Shown here piece after piece: positions 22,906-31,003 of a stretch of 64,000 nucleotides of DNA. Made by a program: the position numbers and the translations under genes. The stretch lies in the NCBI GenBank assembly GCA_036386415.1, contig DASVVT010000051.1, positions 62,001-126,000 of the forward strand, written 5' to 3'. Source of the stretch: DASVVT01 sp036386415. GTDB taxonomy: Bacteria; Acidobacteriota; Blastocatellia; Pyrinomonadales; Pyrinomonadaceae. The notes under the pieces are model-generated. The model ran no database searches, had not been told where the DNA came from, and was given only the letters and a program-made list of their open reading frames with translations. The number at the start of each line of letters is the position of its first letter. The stretch's first letter is position 1.

Positions 22906-24963
22906 TTAACTGTAAGGATTAGCCACAGCATCTCCGATATATAGACGAGCTAGAGCGCGGGCCGCTGCCGTGCGCACATCGTGGGATGAATCGCAGGCGC
23001 TCGCCTCGCGTAATGCGGCGACCACCGTCTGATCTGTCAAAGCCGTACCTGTCTGGACGAATGTTGCAAAATCCTGGTGGGGTGGTGTATCCCTTCTGCG
23101 CGCCTGTTCCTCGATCATACGATCCAGGGCTTCAGCGGCCTCTATACGACCAACGGCATCGCTGCTGTTAATGAGTTGATATGAGAGCATGGCAGCCGAT
23201 TGCGGAAAATCCAGCTTCTTCAACGTGCGCGCCCCCTTATCAAAGCGGATCATGAGCGGTCTTCCATCCAGCTTGAAGGTGAAACGCTGCTCGCGCTGGT
23301 TGATCTCGATGCGCTCTGTGCGTGCGCGTGTTGCCGCTGTCGCCAGTTCTATCTCGACGGGGAGGCGAAAGACGGCGGGCGTTGTCTGATCAGGCGTCTG
23401 CGTCTGCCTGACATCGAGCGTCAGGAGGCGCGAAGCAGGGTTGTAGATGGAGCGCACGCGCAACTCCGGGAAACCGGCCTTGTAGACCCATTGATCGAAG
23501 AACCAGTCAAGTTTTTGACCGCTCGTCCGCTCGAAGACTCTCTGTAGGTCTGCGGTCACGACCGTTTGATACTTGTACTCGTTCAAGTAGATGTTGAGCG
23601 CCTTCCAGAATATCTCATCGCCGACCGTTTCGCGCAGCATGTGAACGATGAAGCCCCCCTTTTTATAGAGCGTGCTGTCGAAGAGATCGACGGGCACTCG
23701 GTAACGGTCGTAGACGATGGGGCGGCGATACTTCGACGGGTCTTCCTGAAAATACAGGATGGCATCGTCGCGCAACTCTGCCAGATAAGCGTCGCGCCCG
23801 TGCTCATGCTCTTTGAAGCTGGCCTCCATGAAGGTGGCGAAACCTTCGTTGAGCCACAGATTGGCCCAGTCTCTGGTGGTGACTAGATTCCCGAACCAGG
23901 AATGTGCCAGCTCATGTGAGACCAGGTTCTCTGTGGCCTGACCGAGGTCTTCTTCTCCATAGCGTAGGATTTCCGTGTCGGCGTGCGTCGTGGCGGTGAT
24001 GTTCTCCATGCCGCCGAAGATGAAGTTGGCGACGATTGTCTGCGAATACCTGTCATAAGGATATTCGTAATTGAGCACGCGGCTGAACCACCCCATCATC
24101 TCAGGCGTCTTTGAGAAAGCGGGGCGCGCAACCGATTCAGTTCCGGGATATGTGTAATATTCCAGGGAAACGTTCTTGTACGTGTCCGTCAACTTCGCAT
24201 AGTCGCCGACGACCAGCGAGATGAGATAGGTGGAATGCGGCTGATCCATGAGCCAGTGAAACGTGTGCGTCCCGTCCGCGTTGTCCCTCTTTTCAACGAG
24301 CGTGCCGTTAGAGATAGCGACCTCGTTCGCGGCGGTCGTGATGTACTGCTCGCTGGTCGCCTTATCATCAGGGAAGTCGTAGCAGGGAAACCAGTGGTGA
24401 TTATCTTCGGGCTCGCCCTGCGTCCAGATTTGCGCGGGTCTCGGTGAGCGACCGCTGCTGCCGCGTCTCACCGGAATGAAATAGAGGCCGCGATCAGGTA
24501 CGGCGCGATACCTGATACGGACGTTGATCGTGTCAACTGGCGCGTACGCTCGATCCAGGTTGATGGATAGCTTTTCGGGCGGCTGCGTCCACTTCAGGCT
24601 CTGGCCCGTGTCGGCGAGGGTGACGGCTTCAATTTCCATGTCGGACGCATCGAGCGCGAAGGATTTGAAACCGGCGGCCAGAGGCTTGAGCGTCACCGTC
24701 TCGTCGCCAAAGACGGTCTTGCCCGAAGGGTTAAAGCGCGTCCGAATCGTGTAATTCAAAACATCGTAGGTGCGCGGTGGACGCGGGTGCGACGTGCCCT
24801 CAAGCTGCCTGTATTGCGGTGTCCTGTGGGTTGTGGCGGGCGCGTTGCGGCGCGCGCGGCGCTGCGTAAGAGAGACAGGGATAGAACCTGATAGAATGAA
24901 GGACGCAACGAGCGTCCAGGCGATCAGGCGCCGATATATATTTTCAGAAGACATTAAACCCAT
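22906..24963 (-). CDS. Exported M1-family aminopeptidase
   Basis: Zinc metallopeptidase of 685 residues. An N-terminal hydrophobic signal segment (about 14-30) directs it out of the cytoplasm. The M1 exopeptidase motif is FGGMENITAT (a GGMEN variant of GAMEN) near residue 313. The zinc site is His350-Glu351-x2-His354-x18-Glu373 (HELAHSWFGNL, NEGFATF). A C-terminal helical domain contains HEAT-like repeats (DAVGRIEAAEALDRM). It is transcribed convergently with the small zinc-ribbon gene. It probably degrades peptides in the periplasm as part of a peptide-using lifestyle, together with the M14 enzyme next door. Confidence 0.92.
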   Translation of the reverse strand: MGLMSSENIYRRLIAWTLVASFILSGSIPVSLTQRRARRNAPATTHRTPQYRQLEGTSHPRPPRTYDVLNYTIRTRFNPSGKTVFGDETVTLKPLAAGFKSFALDASDMEIEAVTLADTGQSLKWTQPPEKLSINLDRAYAPVDTINVRIRYRAVPDRGLYFIPVRRGSSGRSPRPAQIWTQGEPEDNHHWFPCYDFPDDKATSEQYITTAANEVAISNGTLVEKRDNADGTHTFHWLMDQPHSTYLISLVVGDYAKLTDTYKNVSLEYYTYPGTESVARPAFSKTPEMMGWFSRVLNYEYPYDRYSQTIVANFIFGGMENITATTHADTEILRYGEEDLGQATENLVSHELAHSWFGNLVTTRDWANLWLNEGFATFMEASFKEHEHGRDAYLAELRDDAILYFQEDPSKYRRPIVYDRYRVPVDLFDSTLYKKGGFIVHMLRETVGDEIFWKALNIYLNEYKYQTVVTADLQRVFERTSGQKLDWFFDQWVYKAGFPELRVRSIYNPASRLLTLDVRQTQTPDQTTPAVFRLPVEIELATAATRARTERIEINQREQRFTFKLDGRPLMIRFDKGARTLKKLDFPQSAAMLSYQLINSSDAVGRIEAAEALDRMIEEQARRRDTPPHQDFATFVQTGTALTDQTVVAALREASACDSSHDVRTAAARALARLYIGDAVANPYS

Positions 24964-25238
24964 TCGTCCAATTTGTAGCCGTCTTTAACGATAGTTAGAA
25001 CGCAGATGAATCTCAATTTTGCCTGACAGTTCCTCCGGGTGCAAAGCCTGACGGCGGGGGTAAGATGACGCCATCGACGAATATGTTGATTTTGCGAAAG
25101 CCATCGTCGAACGCTGTCGGCATGAATGACTGTCTCTTGTTTTGAGTATGCGGCGAGGGCAGCGTATATTACTCACCGACGCCACTACAGCCCGCGCGCC
25201 CGTTTCGCTTCTCTGGCGCGCCCGCTTGTCCCTGGTCG

Positions 25239-27071
25239 ATGGAGAAGATTCGGATGCGCCTTTTAGCCGCTCTGCCGATTATCCTGTTAATTACAATCTC
25301 TGTTTTCCGCTTCACTGCTATGGCACAAAGCACAACACCGACCGCGCCGCCTGAATGGCAAACACACGCCGAGAAGACCGATTATCGCGAGACGCCTCGC
25401 TACGCTGAGACAGTTGCTTACAGTCAAAAGCTGGACGCCGCCTCGCCTCTCATTCGCTACAGCAGTTTCGGAAAGAGCGGAGAAGGGCGCGACATGCCGC
25501 TCCTCATTGCCTCAGAAGGAGAAACCTTCACGCCTGAAGCCGCGAGAAGCGCCGGCAAAGCAATCGTGCTCATACAGGCTTGCATACATCCGGGCGAGCC
25601 TGACGGTAAAGATGCTGGGCTCGCGCTGCTTCGTGATATTGCGATCACAAAGACGCGTCCGCACCTGCTCGAAAAGGTCGTCATACTCTTCATTCCCATC
25701 TACAGCACAGACGGGCACGAGCGTTTCGGAGCCTACACTCGCATCAATCAGAACGGCCCGGCGGAGTCTGGCTGGCGCGGGACGGCGACCAATCTCAATC
25801 TGAATCGCGATTACATGAAAGCGGACGCGCCCGAGACGCGCGCCTGGCTCAGACTGTGGAACGCATGGCAGCCTGATCTCTTCATAGACTGCCACGTCAC
25901 GGACGGCGCGGATTATCGCTACAACGTGACTTACCAGTACGAGCACCATGAGAATGCCCCCGCCCCTGTGCGCGACTGGATGAAGGCGGCGCTGGCGCGC
26001 GTCGTCCCATTGACGGAATCGGAAGGCAACCTGCTCGCTCCCTATCTTGAGTTTCGCGACAACCGCGACCTCACGAAGGGGATCGACAGTTTCATCAGCA
26101 CGCCGCGCTTCGCCACCGGCTATACACCTTTACGCAATCGACCGGGACTCCTGATCGAGACGCACATGCTCAAGGATTATCGCTCGCGCGTGCGCGGAAC
26201 CTACGATCTCTTGCGCTTCATGCTCGAAGAGGTGAACCGCGATCCTCAGAGCCTGCTGCGCGCCGTACGCACAGCCGATGAAGAGACAGTCTCGCGCGGG
26301 CGCACCTTTGATGCGTCCAGGCACTTCCCTCTCCGTTTTGAGTTGACCGACAAGGCAGTGCCTTTTCAACTGAAAGGCGTCGAGTCGCGACGCGAATTGA
26401 GCGAAGTGTCCGGGGCGGTGCGAGTCATCTTCGGGACAAAGCCTGTGGATTTGGTCGTGCCGCTCTACGACGATGCGCGCGTCACAGCCACTGTTGCACC
26501 TCCCTTGTATTACGTCATCCCGAAGCAATGGACGAGCGTTATAGATGTGCTCGCTGCGCAGGGGTTGCGACTTCAGAGGCTCGCAGAGTCCACCACCCTT
26601 GAGGTCGAGAGCTATCGCTTCAGCGAAGTCAAATGGGCTCCTGCGCCGTTTGAAGGCCGCGTCATGGTGAGCTACAAAACAACTCCTGTGCGCGAGCGCA
26701 GAACCTTCTCGGCAGACTCTGTGATCGTCCCTCTGGCTCAGCCTGCGGCGCAGGTTGCTCTGCACCTGCTCGAACCCGAAGCGCCCGATTCATTCGTCGC
26801 CTGGGGATTCTTTAATCCGATCTTCGAACAGAAAGAGTATGGTGAATGGTACGTGCTGGAGAAACTGGCGCGTGAAATGATGGCGAAGGATGAAAGCTTA
26901 AAGCGCGAGTTTGAGCAGCGCCTCGTCAATGATCCGAAGTTCGCCGCCAGCGCCAACGCCCGTCTACAGTTCTTTTACGAGCGCTCGCCCTACTGGGATG
27001 CGCAAATGAATCTCTACCCTGTCGGGCGTATCACCTCTGCTCTGAATGTGCGCCTGGTGGATTTACAGTGA
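25239..27071 (+). CDS. Exported M14-family metallocarboxypeptidase
   Basis: A 610-residue protein with an N-terminal signal sequence ending near AMAQ. The zinc ligands are His117 and Glu120 (IHPGEPDG) and His219 (DCHVTDGADY). NLNRDYMKAD carries the substrate-binding Asn-Arg pair of M14 enzymes. The catalytic domain spans about 60-330; a C-terminal domain of about 260 residues has no clear family match. The gene is divergent from the M1 peptidase, and the two share a 275-base upstream region without an obvious promoter match. The start ATG is 25239; the Met at residue 6 is an alternative. Confidence 0.88.
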   Translation: MEKIRMRLLAALPIILLITISVFRFTAMAQSTTPTAPPEWQTHAEKTDYRETPRYAETVAYSQKLDAASPLIRYSSFGKSGEGRDMPLLIASEGETFTPEAARSAGKAIVLIQACIHPGEPDGKDAGLALLRDIAITKTRPHLLEKVVILFIPIYSTDGHERFGAYTRINQNGPAESGWRGTATNLNLNRDYMKADAPETRAWLRLWNAWQPDLFIDCHVTDGADYRYNVTYQYEHHENAPAPVRDWMKAALARVVPLTESEGNLLAPYLEFRDNRDLTKGIDSFISTPRFATGYTPLRNRPGLLIETHMLKDYRSRVRGTYDLLRFMLEEVNRDPQSLLRAVRTADEETVSRGRTFDASRHFPLRFELTDKAVPFQLKGVESRRELSEVSGAVRVIFGTKPVDLVVPLYDDARVTATVAPPLYYVIPKQWTSVIDVLAAQGLRLQRLAESTTLEVESYRFSEVKWAPAPFEGRVMVSYKTTPVRERRTFSADSVIVPLAQPAAQVALHLLEPEAPDSFVAWGFFNPIFEQKEYGEWYVLEKLAREMMAKDESLKREFEQRLVNDPKFAASANARLQFFYERSPYWDAQMNLYPVGRITSALNVRLVDLQ

Positions 27072-27134
27072 AAAGATGGCACGCCACGTTGCAGAAGGGG
27101 ATACCGCTCTCTGCTTAGGCCGCCAAAACGAGCG

Positions 27135-27174
27135 AAGGGACGTCGAAGCTTATCGCAAGCCTCGCGTCCCTTTT
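27135..27174. terminator. Bidirectional terminator hairpin
   Basis: AAGGGACG (27135-27142) pairs with CGTCCCTT (27165-27172), with an inner GCTT/AAGC stem, followed on the plus strand by tttctcttc. It lies between the convergent M14 gene and the small minus-strand gene at 27221. Confidence 0.7.
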
Positions 27175-27220
27175 CTCTTCGGATTGGTAGTTAATTGCGT
27201 TCCAGTTGGATTCTATCAAC

Positions 27221-27367
27221 TTAGACCGTGCGACGGCCTGTGAGAAGATTGATCACCAGAACGATGAGCGCTACGACGAGCAGCAAGTGAATCAAGCTGC
27301 CACCAATACCGCCAATAGCACCGATCAACCACAAGACCAAAAGCACCACAAGAATTGTCCACAACAT
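27221..27367 (-). CDS. Lmo0937/DUF5670-type 48-residue membrane protein
   Basis: A 48-residue, two-helix membrane protein. Its sequence (MLWTILVVLLVLWLIGAIGG, then LIHLLLVVALIVLVINLLTG and an Arg-rich end) matches the small Lmo0937/DUF5670 family, which is common next to stress genes. AAGGAG lies upstream of the ATG. The frame is convergent with the M14 peptidase and separated from it by a hairpin terminator. The molecular function of the family is unknown. Confidence 0.82.
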   Translation of the reverse strand: MLWTILVVLLVLWLIGAIGGIGGSLIHLLLVVALIVLVINLLTGRRTV

Positions 27368-28001
27368 TTTCGTCTTCTCCTTCTTTGAGCGTCGCTAATC
27401 AAATCATTTCGGTTCCCTTTGAACCCGCCTGCACCACTCTCTTGAGCAACGTCTGTGCCAACGGGGGCTCCGTGACGCGACACCTTGGGTAAAGCTCTAT
27501 AGCCCAAGGGTTTAATGCAAAGATTGGATCATTTGGTGTGGGCCAGAGAGGTTCCTGAATCACTGTTTTGTATGGAAACATGCCACCGCAGTTGCTGTCG
27601 GCGTGTCCCGATTTAGAGCAAGATATAAATGCCTCCTCTCTTTGACGGGATGTTTGCAACCGGAAGGCCGGGTTGTTCATCGGAACGAAGGCAAGGCGAA
27701 GCGTGCAACTGGCCTGGAGCGCAAACCGGCGACCACATGTGGTACGTAAATCAAGTAGGATTAATTTTAGGCTGGACTTCTGTGGCCGGTGACTGGTAAA
27801 GTTTTAATTGCCGTTCGCGGCCCGGCGTCCTACCAGGCGAACGCGCTCAGGTCGAAGGAACCTCGGAGATACAAATCCTCCAGTGGGCACTTCCCTCGTA
27901 GTTGTAATGGTTCTCTAACCCCGATTCTTTGTAATATTGTAAAGTAAGCGGCGCGCGGCTTCCCCTATATTCTTAGGCCGCATCGCTCAGGAGACCTGTT
28001 T
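27368..28001. other. 634-base intergenic region before ftsH
   Basis: No convincing gene is seen. A 93-codon minus-strand frame (27399-27680) lacks a ribosome binding site and family features. Near 27800-27880 there are GC-rich complementary words (gttcgc near 27812 and gcgaac near 27837) that could fold as RNA. The stretch ttgtaatattgtaaagt near 27930 is a candidate ftsH promoter region. No named RNA is recognised. Confidence 0.4.
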
Positions 28002-29795
28002 ATGCCATCCCCTTTACCCCGTTCGATCCTCCAATCTCAGAAATTAAGTTTCGTCGCAGCCCTCGGAATGCTTCTGCTCCTGGCAGGCGCAAGCGTCCAC
28101 ACCGTCTACCAGCGCCGTCAGCCAGTCGTGAAGAAGATCAATTACACTGAGTTGCGCGCCATTGGCGAAGCTTCGACGGCGACTGCGATGCGCATTGATG
28201 GCGAGCTGGTGAGCGTCACCATGCGCGATGGCTCTATCTCGCAGGCTGTGGTGCCAAACATCACGGCGCAGCAGGAGATTGCAGATGTCTTCGCCAAAAA
28301 CAATGTGCCCGTCGATTATCTTTCGCTCAGACCCAGTCCCTTGACGACCGCTATGGGCTGGCTCGTCCCGCTCCTGACGCTCGCCGCATTCGCTTTCGTC
28401 GGCTGGCGCATCTATGCCAGCATGGGCGGGCGCAACGGCAACTTCAATCTGGTCGATCAGAGCGGCGGCCAGAAGATCAACTTCCAGGACGTGGCGGGCG
28501 TTGACGAGGCGAAGGCGGAGCTTGCGGAGACGATTGACTTCCTGCGCGACCCTGCGCGCTTCGGTCGGCTCGGCGGGCGCGCGCCGCGCGGCATCCTCCT
28601 CTCAGGCCCTCCGGGAACAGGCAAGACGATGCTCGCGCGAGCAGCAGCCAATGAAGCCGGCGCTCCTTTCCTTTCCGTCTCGGGCTCAAGCTTTCAGGAG
28701 AAGTTTGCGGGCTTAGGAGCGGCGCGTGTGCGGCGGCTCTTCGCTGAAGCCCGCAAGCTTTCGCCCTGCGTTATCTTCATAGACGAGGTTGATGCCTTGG
28801 GTCGCCAGCGCGGGCGCAGCAACGATTCCGCCTCCGCCGATCAAGATCAAACGCTCAACCAGTTGCTCGTCGAAATGGACGGCTTCGATCAACTGAGCGG
28901 CGTCATCATCATCGCCTCCACCAATCGCCCGGACATTCTAGATAGCGCGCTCACGCGTCCTGGCCGTTTCGACCGGGAGATTGCCGTCAACCTTGCGGAC
29001 GCGCGCGGGCGTGAGGAAATCCTCAAGGTGCATGCACGCGGTCTGCAACTTGAAACGGGTCTCGACCTACAGTGGATCGCGCGCGGCACGCCCGGATTCT
29101 CCGGCGCTGATCTCGCTAACTTGCTCAACGAGGCGGCGATTGCGGCGACGCGAGATGGCGCTGACGCCATCGGTCGCAAGCATGTCGAACATGCACGCGA
29201 TAAAATTCTGATGGGCGCTGAGCGGCATGGCTTCATGATGGACGAGGATGAGCGCTACGCAACCGCCGTTCACGAAGCGGGTCACGTCGCTGTCGGCCTC
29301 GCCGTTAAAAACGGCGACCCCATCCACAAAGTCTCGATCCTTCCGCGCGGTCGTGCACTCGGCGTGACGCAGTCTCTGCCGGAGCGTGATCGCTTGATGA
29401 AGAAACGCGAGTATCTGGAAGATCAGATCGCCATGCTGCTGGGTGGCCGCGCCGCCGAACAGCTTCTTCTCGATACGATGACGGCGGGCGCATCCAACGA
29501 CATCGAACGGGCGGTCGAAATCGCGCGCAAGATGGTTGCGGAGTTCGGCATGAGTCCCCTTGGGCCGATCCACCTGGGCAAACCCGAAGACCCGCGCAGC
29601 CAGGCGCTGCTCGACCGCGTCGAACATGCGACCAGCGAGATCATCAACGCGCAGATGTGTCGTGCCTGCGAGATGGTGGACGCGAGCCGCACTTCGATTG
29701 CGCAACTTGTCGAAGGTCTGATGGAGCGCGACACACTCGACGCCGATGAGATCAACGCTTGCTTCGCGCCCGAAAGCAGCGCGCAAGCAGCGTAG
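28002..29795 (+). CDS. ftsH: ATP-dependent zinc metalloprotease FtsH
   Basis: Membrane-anchored AAA+ protease that degrades misfolded membrane proteins and selected regulators. The product has 597 residues. Helices at about 14-34 and 118-138 flank a small extracytoplasmic domain. The AAA+ module has GPPGTGKT from residue 202, VIFIDEVDALG (Walker B) near 257 and the second region of homology with TRPGRFDR near 318. The protease site is His424-Glu425-x2-His428 (HEAGH), with the third ligand Asp in SNDIERA near 500. A hairpin terminator follows. It is somewhat shorter than typical FtsH at the C-terminus. Confidence 0.95.
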   Translation: MPSPLPRSILQSQKLSFVAALGMLLLLAGASVHTVYQRRQPVVKKINYTELRAIGEASTATAMRIDGELVSVTMRDGSISQAVVPNITAQQEIADVFAKNNVPVDYLSLRPSPLTTAMGWLVPLLTLAAFAFVGWRIYASMGGRNGNFNLVDQSGGQKINFQDVAGVDEAKAELAETIDFLRDPARFGRLGGRAPRGILLSGPPGTGKTMLARAAANEAGAPFLSVSGSSFQEKFAGLGAARVRRLFAEARKLSPCVIFIDEVDALGRQRGRSNDSASADQDQTLNQLLVEMDGFDQLSGVIIIASTNRPDILDSALTRPGRFDREIAVNLADARGREEILKVHARGLQLETGLDLQWIARGTPGFSGADLANLLNEAAIAATRDGADAIGRKHVEHARDKILMGAERHGFMMDEDERYATAVHEAGHVAVGLAVKNGDPIHKVSILPRGRALGVTQSLPERDRLMKKREYLEDQIAMLLGGRAAEQLLLDTMTAGASNDIERAVEIARKMVAEFGMSPLGPIHLGKPEDPRSQALLDRVEHATSEIINAQMCRACEMVDASRTSIAQLVEGLMERDTLDADEINACFAPESSAQAA

Positions 29796-29818
29796 CAGAG
29801 AAGGCAGTAGACCGCATG

Positions 29819-29858
29819 GCAGAAGGCAGCGAGGAGCATTCAACTCGCTGCCTTCTGC
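29819..29858 (+). terminator. Rho-independent terminator after ftsH
   Basis: GCAGAAGGCAGCGAG (29819-29833) pairs perfectly with CTCGCTGCCTTCTGC (29844-29858) and is followed by ttttctttct. The gaaggcag word also occurs at 29810 and, reversed, at 30206, so this hairpin belongs to the local repeat family. Confidence 0.8.
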
Positions 29859-30274
29859 TTTTCTTTCTGCCTATTGCTATGGCGATTGAATTTGGTGCGA
29901 TTATGATTGCGCGCGCGCTCTCTCTGACGGTCTGCCTTGCGGCCATGAGGTGTCGCTCGACGGCCATAAGCCAGACCACAGGGGAGGGCGCAGTTGCAGA
30001 TATTGAGACAATACCTGCAAGCCGTCACTCAAGGATTGTGTCGCCGGTCTATTGAATGACGCCACTTCGGAGTCTCATGGGCAGTACCCTCTAGCAAGGT
30101 TTCCGTCATCCGGTAGCTACCACAGGCTTGCCGAGCTACGCCGTTCTCCTGTAAGTTAAAGCGCGAAGGCGAAAGGGCTATCGTGCTTAAAAGGGCTGCC
30201 ATTCGCTGCCTTCTGCTGACCGCCTACGGCCTTCTGTTTTCGTAATCCTGATAGCCTCCGGGTAACTTCAGGCG
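29859..30274. other. 416-base non-coding stretch with structured segment
   Basis: No coding frame is convincing. At 30070-30160 there are self-complementary words (ggtagct near 30110 and agctac near 30134) within a GC-rich stretch that could be an RNA. A ctgccttctg word near 30206 repeats the terminator word at 29849. No Rfam-type motif could be recognised by eye. Confidence 0.4.
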
Positions 30275-31003
30275 ATGGCATATCCTGGCGTCGCGCGGAT
30301 CGAACTGCCAATCCTTCAGGAGCTCGTCGCGACGGGCGGCGTTGAAGACGTGCGCTTTCTTTATAATCGCCTTGTCGGCTATTTCCCGCAGCTTGATGAA
30401 GGGGAAGTCCGCGCCGTCAAGGATGGACATCGCAGCCAGTGGCGGAGGCTTGTGCAGCGCGCCGGGCGCGAGCTCTCCGATAAGCGCCAGATAGAGAGAC
30501 GGCGCGGGCATTGGAGCATCACGACCGCCGGGCGCAAGCGTGCGGAGGAAGAGGGGCAGGCGTTCTCGCTGTCGGACAATTCGGAGCACGCTCTCCCGCG
30601 AACAGAAGCGCTCTCGCATACGGACGTGCAGCAGATGCTTCTGGACATCGGGCGTGTGCTCGGCTATCACGCCGAGAGTGAGTTTGAATACTACGATGTG
30701 GTCTGGCGTACAAATGAGATGAGCCCGCGCCTCAGCCACGTTTTCGAAGTCCAGCACAAGGGCAACATCGACGCCGCGCTGGCAAAGCTGAAGCGCGCTT
30801 ACGAAGCGCAACGCTCAAAGCCTTTCCTCATCATCACGAGCGAGCGCGACACGAATCGCGCGCAAAAGAGCATGAGCCTCGCGCGCCGAGGTGCTTTTCA
30901 CGAGATCGGAAGTGTAACGACCATCCTGAGCTTCGAGCAGTTGCACAGACTTCACCGCGCGCTGACCTCTGTCGATGACCTGCTCGCGATGATCTTCGAG
31001 TGA
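30275..31003 (+). CDS. Mrr-like winged-helix and nuclease-fold protein
   Basis: A 242-residue protein. Residues 1-95 (ARIELPILQELVATGGVEDV, ending with HWSITTAGRKRAEEE) match the N-terminal winged helix of Mrr-type restriction proteins. Residues 105-240 look like a PD-(D/E)xK nuclease fold: a helix, then EFEYYDVVWR supplying Asp, then HVFEVQHKGN supplying Glu and a basic residue. The canonical ExK is EVQ here, so catalytic activity is uncertain. The stop overlaps the mutS start, so the two are probably translated together. A link to DNA repair or modified-DNA recognition is inferred from this coupling. Confidence 0.65.
   Translation: MAYPGVARIELPILQELVATGGVEDVRFLYNRLVGYFPQLDEGEVRAVKDGHRSQWRRLVQRAGRELSDKRQIERRRGHWSITTAGRKRAEEEGQAFSLSDNSEHALPRTEALSHTDVQQMLLDIGRVLGYHAESEFEYYDVVWRTNEMSPRLSHVFEVQHKGNIDAALAKLKRAYEAQRSKPFLIITSERDTNRAQKSMSLARRGAFHEIGSVTTILSFEQLHRLHRALTSVDDLLAMIFE

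Noticed and set aside
27399..27680. 93-codon minus-strand frame
   Set aside because: No ribosome binding site, no family features and it lies in a non-coding-looking gap.
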